DNA from: Heterohyrax brucei
Taxonomy: Eukaryota; Chordata; Mammalia; Hyracoidea; Procaviidae
Direction of reading: 5' to 3'
DNA: 64,000 nucleotides
Assembly: GCA_028571685.1 (NCBI GenBank)
Contig: CM053143.1
Span: 151,646,329 to 151,710,328 of the forward strand
In this document: positions 49,122-59,843 of the stretch, one piece after another
How the letters are laid out: each line of letters starts with the position of its first letter
Numbering within the stretch: position 1 is the stretch's first letter
Program-made: the position numbers and the translations under genes
The notes under the pieces: generated by a model
What the model saw: only the letters and a program-made list of their open reading frames with translations
Told to the model about the DNA's origin: nothing
Database searches by the model: none

Positions 49122-49488
49122 TGTCATGGTTAGGGTCATGTGTCAACTTGCTTAGGCTATAATTCTCAGTGCTGTGGCAGATAGTATGTAAATGACTTAC
49201 AGATTTGGGGATTCACCAACTTCTGCCGCCCTGTGAGCGAGCAGCCTGCCATCTGACCTTCTGATTTTGGGAGCTGGTCATCCCCTACAATGCCATGAAC
49301 CAGGAGAATCCTCCTGCTTGACATCTAACCCGTGGCTTTGGGGCTTGCTGGCTTCCACAACTGCATGAGCCATTTCCTAGACATAGCTCTCTTTCTCCCT
49401 CTTTCCCCCTCTCTCTTTCTATATATATATATATACACACATACACAGTTCACTAGTTTTGTTCCTCTAGAGAATCCAGCTTAAGACA
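49122..49488 (+). repeat. 3' LTR of the ERVL provirus
   Basis: Runs TGTCATGGTT...TTAAGACA, with an (AT)n/(AC)n run near 49418-49446. It shares blocks with the 5' LTR. Confidence 0.7.
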
Positions 49489-49930
49489 CTCAGTAAATGG
49501 AATTTTGTGGCTGTAATTAAGGTCCCAAGTCAGTTGACTTTAAGACAAGGAGATCACCTGAGTGGACCTAACCTAACCGCATGAGACCTTTAAATTTAGG
49601 TCTAGAGATGTCAGAATTAGTCAGAGATTCAAATCACAAAAAGGATCTGAATACATTCTCATTGGCTTGCAAACAGAAGGCAGCTTCAGGAGCTAACAGC
49701 TGCCCTGGGCTAACAGCCAGCAAGAAAACACAGTCCTCAATCCTACAACCACAATGAGCTTGGAAGTAGATTCTTCACCAAAGCCTCCAGAGAAGAATTC
49801 AGACTAGTGACAGAGACAGCAGAGAACCCAGTCACACCATGATGAGCTTCTGACCCACAAGACTATAAACTAGTTAATGGATATTGTTTTAAGATGCAAA
49901 ATTTGTAATCATTTCTTAAGGAGAAGTAAA
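49489..49930. repeat. LTR-like or old repeat fragment (unnamed)
   Basis: The pattern caaggagatcacctgagtgg, then gacccacaagactataaact, ending in a short LTR-like stretch, resembles MaLR-type sequence. Not firmly assigned. Confidence 0.35.
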
Positions 49931-50227
49931 ATAATACACAATGTCTCTCATTCAGTATGGTAGAAATGCTAGACTGTCATTTCCAAAAGGATTAGAAGAG
50001 TCGGAAAAGTGGGCTTGCCATAATGGATACAATCCACCAGAGGCTCACGTGAAGAGGAAGGCACAGAGGATACACTATTTACCAAAGCACAAGGAATGTG
50101 CCGGTGGATGGCACATGAGCAGCAGTAAGAAGTTCTGTGCTTCTCCGTAGACCAGGGGTCCCAGGGAGAGATGCCATTAGAGAACTGACCTCATGGACAG
50201 CAGTGAGAATAACTGCGTTCTGAAACA

Positions 50228-50403
50228 AGAGGCCAAACCAAAAACCAAACCCACTGCTGTTGAGTCCATTCTGACTTGTAGCGACCCTATTGGGCAGAGT
50301 AGAAGTGTCCCATAGAGTTTCCAAGGAGTGCCTAGTAGATTCAAACTGCCAGTCTTTTGATTCGCAGATGAAGCTGTTAACCACTACCCCACCAGGGTTT
50401 CCA
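50228..50403 (-). repeat. AfroSINE
   Basis: Antisense copy: cccactgctgttgagtccat, gcagagtagaagtgtcccat, ccccaccagggtttcc. Confidence 0.9.
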
Positions 50404-51297
50404 CAACAGAGCCCAGGTGAACACAACTCAGCCGTCATAAGCCAGGCCTAGGTGATTCTTGACTATCACGAGTAGAAAGCTAGAGTAACAGCCACAGGGA
50501 GATGATTCTATATAAGGGGATGAGATCTGGGGTGTTTTATTTTGTAAATACTTCTGTGATGTTTGAGGTTTCTACAATGAGAAATAAAAAGAAAGTCGCA
50601 TGGAACTCAGGTAAGTATCGCCATAGCTCAAGTTCAAAATGAACTGGATGTTTTTGGGATATTAAAAGGAAATTTAGCAAAAGACAGTTGATTAGGGTAG
50701 GTGACATGTAATACTGTTTTCAATACTAAATTCTACAATTTTCATGGATTAAGAAATGATTCTTAAAAGACCATCTAGTGTACTTCCCTAAGAAATGCAT
50801 TATTTATTTTCAAAGCATCCCCATAAAAAGAGTTATAAACCTCTTGAGTATACAGTCTCCAAACTGAGTTTAAATCACAAACAAATCAAGTATATGAATT
50901 AGTCTGTGTTTTTTTTAAGATGTGTCTAAACATTGTGTCTTTTACAGTATAATATGGATTAATCAATAACAGCTTACCTGAAATTGAAATCTTAAGAAAC
51001 TGAATACAGGTATCTCTCACTTTTGCCATATTATGTTCTTTAGAAACCTTATCCTTGACAAATCAAAAGGGATATATTATTGCACATTCACAAATTTTGT
51101 TCTTGTAGACCTTCAATGACCCTCTTTGCCACTAGATGATGATTTAGTTAAGGTCTTGTTGAGAAGTTTGGAGGATCTGAGGTTGGCAGGCAACTACATG
51201 AGGAAGTAAAGCCAGCAAGAAGGGAAACAGAGGTGTGACGTGTCACTTGTGAAATGGCCCAAGGAAAAATCATATTAAAACAAGAGAGCAAACTACA
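50404..51297. other. NSUN7 intron, unassigned
   Basis: AT-rich unique sequence with no feature recognised. Confidence 0.4.
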
Positions 51298-51830
51298 TGC
51301 ATGTTTTAGTCAGCTAGTGCTTCTCTAGCAGAAATACCCCAAGTGGATGGCTTTAATATAGCCAAGTTGATTCTTACACAGTCCGGTAGGCTACAAGTCC
51401 AAATTCAGGATGTCTGCTCCAGGGGAAGGCTTTCCCCTTTGTCGGCTCTGGAAGAAAGTCCTTGTGTTGCATCAGGCTTTGTCCAGGGAGCATCTTGGCA
51501 CAGAAACCTCAGGTCTAAAGGATGTGCTCATCTCCCGGCACTGCTTTCTTGATAAATGTGAGGTTCCCAATTCTCTGCTTGCTTCTCTTTCCTTTTTTCT
51601 CTTGTAGGATGAAAGGATAAAGGGTGGTACAAGGCATACTCCAGGGAAACTCCCTTTACAGTGGAGCAGGGAGGTGATTTTATGAAGGGATTTACAGTCC
51701 CACCCTAATCCTCTAACATACAGCCTAGGAAAATCACAAAATGGAGGACAATCATAAAATACTGGGAATCATGGCCCAGCCACTTGGCTACACACATTTT
51801 TAGGGGGACACAGTTCAATCCATGACAACA
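51298..51830 (+). repeat. ~500-bp interspersed repeat, copy 4
   Basis: Same block order as copies 1-3: gtcagctagtgcttctctag, gtccggtaggctacaagtcc, tgggaatcatggcccagcca, acagttcaatccatgaca. Confidence 0.8.
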
Positions 51831-52393
51831 CATATTAAGAACATACTTAAGAATTAGAAGAAAAGCTCAGAAAATGTGAATAATAAGAAATAAAAGCCAA
51901 GCCAAGTGCCATCGAGTTGTAGCCGAGATGTTTTAAAACAACTTACTATCCCTGTCTTAAAGTACTAACCAGTGTCATATTTTTAAAGCTACTCCCTATC
52001 TGGATGCTCATGGTTCAGACTATAATATTACCATTCTTCCTTTCCATTCCTCGTTTATTGCAGTATTTTACCCAGAAGCTACTATAGTGAGTATCACAGT
52101 TTAAAAAAAAAAAGGGAATAAGAAGAACCTAAAATATATATATATAAATTTTCAATTTTATATACTTTTCTTCTACTAAGCATGCATGTATCTAAAAACA
52201 AGGATATGAAATCTGGACCCATTTTATCTAGAAATCGACAGAGTCAAAGCCAAAATGTCTTTAGATTTAACAATGATAACAAAAAGAAAAGAATCTTTAC
52301 CATACAAGAGAATGCTGTGCTGAGTTGCTAACAAGGCTCTCCTGACTCTAAAATTATAAGAAGGTGGGTGATTTGATACTATTAAAATGTGGG

Positions 52394-52410
52394 AAAAAAA
52401 AAAAAAAAAA
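52394..52410. repeat. A17 run near the motif VI exon
   Basis: A 17-base A run (T run on the NSUN7 strand) about 90 bases beyond the donor at 52496-52500. Confidence 0.9.
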
Positions 52411-52500
52411 GGCTGTGGAAGGTCTGAATACAACTTAGAAAATGTTTTCACTTTCAAAAATATTTGCTGTTGGAGTTGTTCAGAAGAATCATTTTCTTAC

Positions 52501-52618
52501 CGATAAGGCTGTACTTTAATCCCAGGGTCTTGGAATTCCAGTGCTTTTTTAACAATAGCTTCATTTTCTTCTGGGTACACTGAACAGGTGCAGTAGATAA
52601 CTGCTTGAGCTTTAGCAA
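52501..52618 (-). CDS. NSUN7: NSUN7 coding exon with motif VI (catalytic TCS)
   Basis: A 118-nt exon with acceptor ctctacatgtag and donor gtaaga. It encodes (F)AKAQAVIYCTCSVYPEENEA, then IVKKALEFQDPGIKVQPY, plus two bases of an arginine codon. The YCTCSVYPEENE stretch is motif VI of the family; the cysteine in Thr-Cys-Ser corresponds to the nucleophile that attacks C6 of the target cytosine. It is therefore retained although motif IV is altered. The join to the next exon (CG+G) gives ...QPYRLSPPVLP, as in other mammals by recollection. Confidence 0.95.
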
Positions 52619-52984
52619 CTACATGTAGAGAAAACATGATCACTGTAATGCTTATACAGATCTGCTGTATTTTCAAACATCTCTGATACTAAAACCACAA
52701 GATTTTGAAAGGAATGATTTCCATAGACGCTTGCTTAGTTCCCTTTTGAAAACGAAAACATGAATTAGTGATGTAGTCTGTGATCAACAAATGAAATAAA
52801 TCTAACTGGATGACAATGGAAATTAAAAATTTGATCAATGTCATCAATTTAGTTACAAACAGGAACAAATATAACAGGAAATACAGCCCATAAAAACATC
52901 AACTGACTTTCGCATGAAAGGCCTTTTACAGATGACCATGAACGTGACACTTCAGTCATTCCTTCCCAAGCAGTAACACAGAAC

Positions 52985-53300
52985 TAGTTAAATGGTGGTG
53001 GTGGTGGTGGTAGCTGCCATCAAGTTGGCCCCCAACTCGTAGTAATTCCTCGCACAGCTGAACAAACCACTGCGTGGTCCTGCACAAATTCCAAAATCAG
53101 TTGTAGACTGGACCATTGTGAACCAGAGAGTTGTCACTGGTTGATTTTTGGAAAAGGATCACCAAGCCTTTTTTCCTAGTCTGTTTTAATCTGAAAGCTC
53201 TGCCGAAACCTGTTCATCATCATGGCAACACACAGGTCTCCAGTGACAGGTGGCAGCTGTGCATGAGGCACACGGGCCAGGAACTACAACCAGGGGTCCT
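52985..53300 (-). repeat. Old AfroSINE/RTE-tail relative with (GGT)n
   Basis: (GGT)n at 52993-53012, then tagctgccatcaagttggcc, ggaaaaggatcaccaagcc, gccgaaacctgttcatc. Related to the element at 18428. Confidence 0.55.
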
Positions 53301-53329
53301 CTACAAAGGGAATCCTACCACAGAACTAC

Positions 53330-54205
53330 CAAAGGATTAATGTTGGGAAAAACATTCGTCACGGCTATATCCTTTCACTACACTTAATCTGTATGCTAAG
53401 CAAATAATTCAAAAAGTTGGACTATGTGAAGCATAAGGGGCTCAGGTTTGGACGAAGACTCATGAACAACCTGTAATATGCACATAACGCAACTCTGCCT
53501 GCTGGAAAGCAAAGAGGACTGAAGCATGTACTGATGATCAAACACTGCACCTTTCAGAATGGATTACATCTCAAGATAAAGAAAACAAAAATCCTCACAA
53601 CTAGACCAATGAGCAACATCACGATGGAGAAAAGACTGACGCTGACAAGGATTTCTTTTTACTTGGATCCACAATCAATGTCCACGGAAGCAGTAGCGAA
53701 GAAATCAAAGGACATATTGCACTGCACAAATCTGCTGTAAAAGACCTCCTTAAAGTATTGAAAAGCAAAAATAATAGTTTGAGGACTAAGGTTGGCCTGA
53801 CTCAAGCCATGATATTTTCTATCATCCCATATGCATGTACATCTGGACAGCGAATAAGGAAGACCAAGGAAGAACTGCAGCCTTTGAATGACGGTCTTCG
53901 CAAAGAATACTACATATACCATGGACTGCTAGGAAAGCAAGTCTGTGCTGGAAGAAGTGCAGCTACACTGCTCCTTAGAAGAGAAGACTGTGAGACTTCA
54001 TCTCATGTATTTTGCACATCAGAAAGACATCATGCTTGGTAAAGGAGATGGCCAGTGAAAAAGAGGAAGACCCTCAGTGAGGTGGAGTGTCACAGTGGCA
54101 ACAATGGCCTCAAACAGCCATGACTGTGAGGACTGCACGACACCCAGCAGCACCTCATCCTGTGGCACACAGGGTTGCTATGAGCCAGAACCAACGCAGA
54201 TGCAC
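53330..54205 (+). mobile_element. RTE LINE, 3' part of the reverse-transcriptase ORF
   Basis: Blocks shared with 37285 and 61545: acaaaaatcctcacaactag, ggcctgactcaagccatgat, taccatggactgctaggaaa. The end is gggttgctatgagccagaac, the SINE-shared tail. Broken by stops. Confidence 0.83.
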
Positions 54206-54528
54206 CTAACAGCAACCAGAAGCCAGATAGAAGTAGAAAAGATGGAACTATACAATCATGGATATACATAATTATTTTAACTCACCATTAAGAAATCATT
54301 AAGCTGTATTTGACAACCTATGTTTAAAATGATAGTAAGACAGTTTTTACAAATTTATATTAAATTGGTAAAAAATAGATTACATTGTTATTTGATGGTG
54401 TTAAGATTCAGTGTTCTGGAAAATTCACTTCAGGTTCACTCTTCACTGCCTGATTATAAGAGGTTAATTATGAATGTTTCTAAGATTTGGGGTGTATTTT
54501 AAAAAGCCTGCACTGATGGCAAACTTAC

Positions 54529-54630
54529 ATTTCATCGCATGTGTTAGCTGTTCATATTGCTGCTGGGCAAGGACATGAAGTTTATCTTCCGATACTCCTC
54601 CTTGAGAGAAATCTTTAAGTAAATCTGTGT
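54529..54630 (-). CDS. NSUN7: NSUN7 coding exon (helical segment between motifs IV and VI)
   Basis: A 102-nt exon with acceptor ttaaaatttag and donor gtaagt. The first two bases complete an aspartate codon from the preceding exon. The product reads TDLLKDFSQGGVSEDKLHVL, then AQQQYEQLTHAMK, and one base is left over. The segment with AQQQYEQLTHAM corresponds to the helix that in NSUN enzymes lies between motif IV and motif VI (the usual 'Q..IL..A' region). The phase (2 + 33 codons + 1) fits both neighbours and the frame is open. Confidence 0.94.
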
Positions 54631-55995
54631 CTAAATTTTAAAAAATAAATAAATAAAGCTGTTGAACGGATCCCCAAGAAGTATCTTTCACATACTGCTA
54701 TAGTCACATTATTTAACTTTTCAATAATTTTGTCTATTAATGAAAGTTTTTATCGAAAATGTTTCTTAAAACTAAATACAGGATATTATTTTAAATAGTT
54801 GAACTGCCTTAAAAATTTAAAAAGCTAAATAAAGGTCATTTTGTTGAGTTTTAACATTGTTTTTCTTTTTTCCTACAAATTGTTAAGAAGTAGCCATCCA
54901 ACTAGCCAAATAAATCATTAGGTCCAAAAAAATTAAAATTAAAAAAAAAATACAGCTAGTCTAAAGGCTAATACAGAAAAAGAAAACATTGTATTTCTTT
55001 TCCAAAGTAGAAACTGATGAGCTTTAATCAGATCTGAGTAAAAAATTACACACAATGACAGGGTGAAAAACATGAACTCACCAAAGAAACTTGGAAGAAT
55101 AAGTTGAGAAAAGCAAACACATGTCTTCACAATAGATCCAGAAACCATCTCTTACATTTTTTAAATTTCTAAAAATTTCAGTCTATTTCTTGACAATGTT
55201 AAGTTTTTTTGTGTTGATAATACAACACTGAGTAAAACAGTGATGTTAATATTGTTAATAAATATTAACATTGTTTTATAATTATAATACACATAATAGT
55301 ATTATTAGTGTTAACATTATTAATTACCTTATGTAAAATTATTAATCGGATACATGGGATGTGACTTTATATGGGTTATTTTACCAGCTCTCTGAAGCAT
55401 TATTTTTCCCTTTTACCACTCAGAAAACTGTTTAAACATACATTAAATAACTTGTCTCAGTTATTTAATACAGAGCTAGGATTGTAGTCCAAAAATTCAA
55501 GCACAGAGCCCAAATTCGGACCTCTACATTATACTGTTTCTGCAGAACTCCTGGGAGCGCAACAGCCCGTGACTGATGGCATGCATTTGGCATCCTCCAT
55601 TCTGGCAATAACAGTGAAAATTAAACTCCACTTCTTCCCCATTTAATTTTGCATTTCACATTTTTGTATTTCTTTTCTAAAAGCATTCATTCATCACTTT
55701 TTAAGGGACTGTTTAGGTATTATTATACTCTGAAACCATATTATCTACCTCTTTAATCTCATTTTAAAATAATTCTAAATTGTTAACAATGACCAACTTC
55801 ACATAGTCCTTGACAGTTCTAATATTCTCCAATGTTAAAATATCTTTCAAAATGAACTCATAATTGCTGTCTTCCACTAAGTGTCTAAGTTCAATAAAAC
55901 AGTCTTTTGGAATCATGCCCACCAAGTTTGTAACTAACATTTATTTTTTTATTTTTTTAATTTAATATGACTGAGTGAAAATGTACATTGCCTTA
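54631..55995. other. NSUN7 intron, AT-rich
   Basis: Very AT-rich, with a TAATA-rich stretch at 55230-55340. A MIR-like trace may lie at 55420-55520. Nothing else recognised. Confidence 0.4.
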
Positions 55996-56760
55996 TAAAT
56001 TTACATGCACACCTATATGCAGCTTCCACTGCTCTCCCTGTCAGTGACAGCACACTATTCCTGTCTGCTCCATACATGTCTCATCCTCCCCACAGTCTCC
56101 TTTCCCCTCCTCTCCACCCACTCTCCTTCCTCCAGCCAGAGGTCAGTAGGATGATATCCTGTAAGTGTATAGAACCATAAAGTGCATCCAATATATGGTC
56201 ACTCTGCATCACCAAGTCCAATCCATTCATGTCCAAAGAGCGGACCTTCGTTATGATGTATGGACAAAGACACTATCAGGGCCAGGGGCCATGCTCCCAG
56301 AGGCACCCTGAAGCTGCTGGACCATCAATTGTGGTCTTTTAATGGAGATCTCAGGATGCACCCCTTTTTATTCTTGTGTTGTCAGTGAGACTCAACTCAG
56401 TGAGCTCCATCACAGCTATCACTGGTGGTGGCCGGGCACCATCCGGTTCTTCCGGTCCCAAGTCTATGTAGACACCCACTCATGTGGGTCTCTCTATCTT
56501 CTGGGTTGTCTTTATCACTTGAATACTCCTTCCATCTTAACCCAATATTACAAGGATAGAGTAGCTGGGGCAGGGGACAGGGGACCATGCTCTTAGGTGA
56601 AATCGAGGCCAACTGGCACAACTAGTGTTTTGCTAAGAGGGCTCTCTGTACCCCACATTGGTGAGTGGCATCTGGGGTCTTAAAAGCTGCCAAGCTGCCA
56701 TCCGAGGGCACAGCAAACGGTCCCAACTCAGCAGGAACAGATGCTCACCGAGGACCAAAA
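55996..56760 (+). repeat. Proboscidean L1-related repeat segment (tentative)
   Basis: ccatcaattgtggtctttta, atggagatctcaggatgcac, gcatctggggtcttaaaagc are blocks I associate with elephant L1-type 3' regions. Assigned from memory only. Confidence 0.4.
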
Positions 56761-57109
56761 TGACATGTAACTAATATTTCTACCGCTGTCACTTGCTCGG
56801 CAACACCTTATATGCTGGTCATGAAAATATTCAATGCGTTCAGCTGCTAAGGGAAGGCTGGAGGGTCAAGTCAACCCAGCCTAGCCCAGAATAAGGCCAG
56901 TTTTAAATTCTCATCGCCCAGCTTTCTTAGTATAGCTGCTGCGTTTTCTTCCATTTGCTTTCAGTCTCTTATTCCTCTTCATCCGTTTCCCAGACTGAAT
57001 GTAGACATTTTCTTACCTGAGTTGGCTACTCTTCTGTGTAACTCTCAATGGAAAGACATTCTATAACAAATAAAAATTCTACATGGTATGGTATAATCTC
57101 AGATAAGTG

Positions 57110-57265
57110 AAAGTTTAGTGAAAAGAAAATGTGCTGACTTGTATTTGAATCCCAGCTTCCTTGCTTACTAGGTACTTATGAGACACTGCAGGACAACTTG
57201 CTTTATTTCCTTGACTCTTAGTTTTCTCGTCTGTAAAACAGGCATAATAATGCAACACTGTCCCT
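57110..57265 (+). repeat. MIR, left part
   Basis: Sense MIR: ttgaatcccagcttccttgc, tttctcgtctgtaaaacagg. A likely continuation (agtagctcctggcacagagtc) lies at 57595-57645 after an LTR-like insertion. Confidence 0.6.
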
Positions 57266-57560
57266 ACAAACCTGCCACGTGAGGAAGCCTGAGCTAACCA
57301 CCTGGGCAGGTTATGTGGAGGTGAATTAAGACACCTGGCTGACACCTCTGCCTATCACCAAATGTGTCAGTGCGCCACCTGATACCTACCAGCCCCTAAC
57401 CAATCTGCCAGTTGACTTTCCCTCCTGCCTAAACATAGCCTAGTCAACACCACATGCAGCAGAGAGGAGCCATTCCAGCTGAAACTTGCCTAAATTGCAA
57501 ACCTTAGAATCATGAGTAATAAATGATTGTTGTTGTAAGCAACAAACAAAACGAAAAGTT
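57266..57560 (+). repeat. LTR-like insertion splitting a MIR (tentative)
   Basis: Ends in gagtaataaatgattgttgt, an LTR-like terminal pattern, between two MIR halves. Confidence 0.35.
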
Positions 57561-57789
57561 CTTGCAGATTATTAAATGAACGTGCGTGTGCATTACCTAG
57601 AGTAGCTCCTGGCACAGAGTCATCATCAATAAATATGAGCTCCCTTCCCCCACTTTCTCTCTCCACTCCTAATTCTGTCCTCTCTAGAAACAGAAAACAG
57701 TGACTACAGTGTAGACTGATGGAATGCCCTCCTTTTTTTTTATATTCTAGTTAGTCTTATCTACTTTCAATATAAACACGGTATTGGAG

Positions 57790-58425
57790 AAAGAATCAGT
57801 TTCTGTTAGTTCAGGGCAGTCTAATGCTGAGATGAAGAGCGATTAATAGAACAACAAAAACACGGAAAACGAGCTCAGCAGACAGAAGTCCCCATGTGAG
57901 TGGGAGACTGTGTCTACATGTGACCACAAGAACCAGATGGTGCCTGGACACCACCAAAAGCAGCCGTGATGGGACGCAGAATATTGAGCCCCTGTGTCAA
58001 CATGAGAAAAAGAGGGGTACAGCTCACGAACTCTACTAAGAGATCACAACTGATGATCTGATGGATCCCCGAGGAGCATCAGCCCGAGACCTGCCGCTGC
58101 CCCTGTCTGGAAAACACAACTGAGGTAACTTTTCGGACAAAAATGGACTGGACTCGGTAACACAGTGTGACCAGAAGGTGTGGGTACTTTATGGTTCTAC
58201 GTATTTATAGGATGCTGTCCTACTGGTCTCTTTCTAGATGGGAGAGAAGAGGGTGAGGAGCTTGTTAAGAGGATACAACAAGTACAGAAAGAAAAAAGGA
58301 GTGTGCTGTCACCAGGCAAGGAGAGCAGAAGGAGCTGCAGATAGTCTGGCACCCAAAATTAATTTGGATTGTATACTTTCACTGAATTACAATTTTCTGT
58401 TTTTTAAGAGTGATTAAAAATGTAG
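57790..58425 (+). repeat. L1-type 3' end, afrotherian (tentative)
   Basis: Shares its overall plan and ending (aatttggattgtatactttc) with the element at 22520 (gacttggattgtaaatttt). Confidence 0.45.
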
Positions 58426-58427
58426 CC

Positions 58428-58860
58428 TTGCAGTCAGAGTGCTTGTGTTTGAATCCAGGCTCTGACACTTACTTGCTGTATGATTTGGGGCAACTTCATT
58501 AAACCTACCTGAGCCTCAAACTCCTTATGTGTAAAACAGAGATAATAAAAGCAACTACATCACTGAGTTCTTCTAAGGATTTTATAAAGCAATCTAAGTG
58601 GCCAGCTCAGTGCCTTACATTAAAAAAAAAAAAATTGCCATTGAGTCAATTCCAACTCATAGCAAACCGATTTGACAGAGTAGAACTGCCCCACAGGGTT
58701 TCCAAGGACCAACTCACAGCAACCCTATATGACAGAGTAGAAATATCCTATAGGGTTTCCAGGGAGTGGCTAGTGGATTTGAACTGCATCCAAACGCTTA
58801 ACCATTACACTACAAGGGCTCTGCTTTACATAGAAGTGCTCATAAATGTTACTGTTAAAT
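58428..58860 (+). repeat. MIR split by an AfroSINE
   Basis: MIR starts tgtttgaatccaggctctga and is interrupted at about 58632-58825 by an antisense AfroSINE. It resumes with agaagtgctcataaatgtta. The flanks ccttacat/ctttacat suggest the target duplication. Confidence 0.7.
58632..58825 (-). repeat. AfroSINE with internal partial duplication
   Basis: The gacagagtagaa... and agggtttcca segment occurs twice (58675-58707 and 58730-58761), after caactcatagcaa/caactcacagcaa. Confidence 0.8.
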
Positions 58861-59004
58861 GATTACTATTTAGAAATGTATTAAAAGCTGGTAAAACATT
58901 CCTAGCATTAATATTTAGTCTGAAGTATTTATATTATAAAACATATGATGGGGCTGAGAAAAATCTTGAGTATGGTATAATCTAAATGCCATTATTTAAT
59001 TAGG

Positions 59005-59295
59005 ACTGTACTGACAACATAGGTTCTATAATCAGACAGCTCTAAATTTCAACCCCAGCTCAGCTACTAACTACTGCATGACCTTATAAAGGTAAATTAA
59101 TTTTTTTGGGGTCTCAGTTTTTTTGTGCATAGAATGCTGACTAATTTTAATACTTATATCTAGAGCTCTGGTAAATACCTGAAAACTAGCCAGCATTTGT
59201 TCCAATTTGTTGGCACCTACATCTTTCCAGTTACTAAATACTTCTATATCACTCTTGCCCATATGTCATAGGCTTCATATAAGGATTAAATAAAG
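59005..59295 (+). repeat. MIR, diverged
   Basis: cagctcagctactaactact, ctgcatgaccttataaagg; a likely tail at 59265-59295 (cttcatataaggattaaata). Confidence 0.5.
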
Positions 59296-59297
59296 TA

Positions 59298-59457
59298 ACA
59301 CACCACTGCCATCGAGTCGGGTCCAACTCATATGGACCCTATAGGTCAGAGGAGAACTGCCCCATAGAGTTTCCAAGGAGCCCCTGGCAGATTTGAACTG
59401 CTGACCTTTTAGTTAGCAGCTGTAGCACTTAACCCCTGCTACACCACCAGGGTTTAG
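59298..59457 (-). repeat. AfroSINE
   Basis: Antisense copy: actgccatcgagtcgggtcc, gaactgccccatagagtttc, caccaccagggttta. Confidence 0.9.
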
Positions 59458-59619
59458 ATGTAAAACATTTTACATATGATAAATATTTCACACATAATAG
59501 CTATTATTCCTTATTCATATATGATACCAATATCACTGGAATGAGTTTAAATAATTCTATTTTTTAAAATCATTATTAATAAGTTTCAATAATTTAAGCA
59601 TTTTAAATTAAACAAGTAC

Positions 59620-59763
59620 CTTCATGTTCATTTAAAATAAACTCTACTGGATTACTAACACCCAGTCCTGAACAACGAGGCAGAAGCAGAATCACTTTCA
59701 CCTTCTGTAATCGATGATCCTTTGATTCAATGTTAATAAATGGCTCATGAAGTATTTCAATAT
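59620..59763 (-). CDS. NSUN7: NSUN7 coding exon with degenerate motif IV (PRCSG)
   Basis: A 144-nt exon on the - strand with acceptor ttttttcctatcag and donor gtactt. Two bases finish a split codon; 47 codons follow (IEILHEPFINIESKDHRLQK, then VKVILLLPRCSGLGVSNPVE, then FILNEHE), with one base left for the next exon. The segment ending PRCSGLG aligns with motif IV of RNA m5C methyltransferases, usually Asp-Ala/Pro-Pro-Cys-Ser-Gly. The cysteine is kept, but the acidic residue and the proline before the cysteine are replaced (LLLPRC). Human NSUN7, as I recall it, has the same form, so this is a trait of the orthologue rather than damage here. Confidence 0.93.
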
Positions 59764-59843
59764 CTGATAGGAAAAAAAGAAATCAGTGATAAAATATTAG
59801 TTTATAATATGTAGTATATGATTACTTCTATTTGATCACTGTT

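Larger units (their letters stand above)
41804..49488 (+). mobile_element. Degenerate ERVL-type endogenous retrovirus, antisense to NSUN7
   Basis: About 7.7 kb bounded by related LTRs. From left to right: 5' LTR, a possible primer-binding site, unrecognisable gag region, protease DTG, RT YIDD, RNase H/integrase remnants, a dUTPase-like end of pol, 3' LTR. The dUTPase at the end of pol points to the ERVL (class III) lineage. No env is seen. Stops and frameshifts break every gene. It lies in the 16.5-kb NSUN7 intron and has itself received an AfroSINE and further LTRs. Confidence 0.78.
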
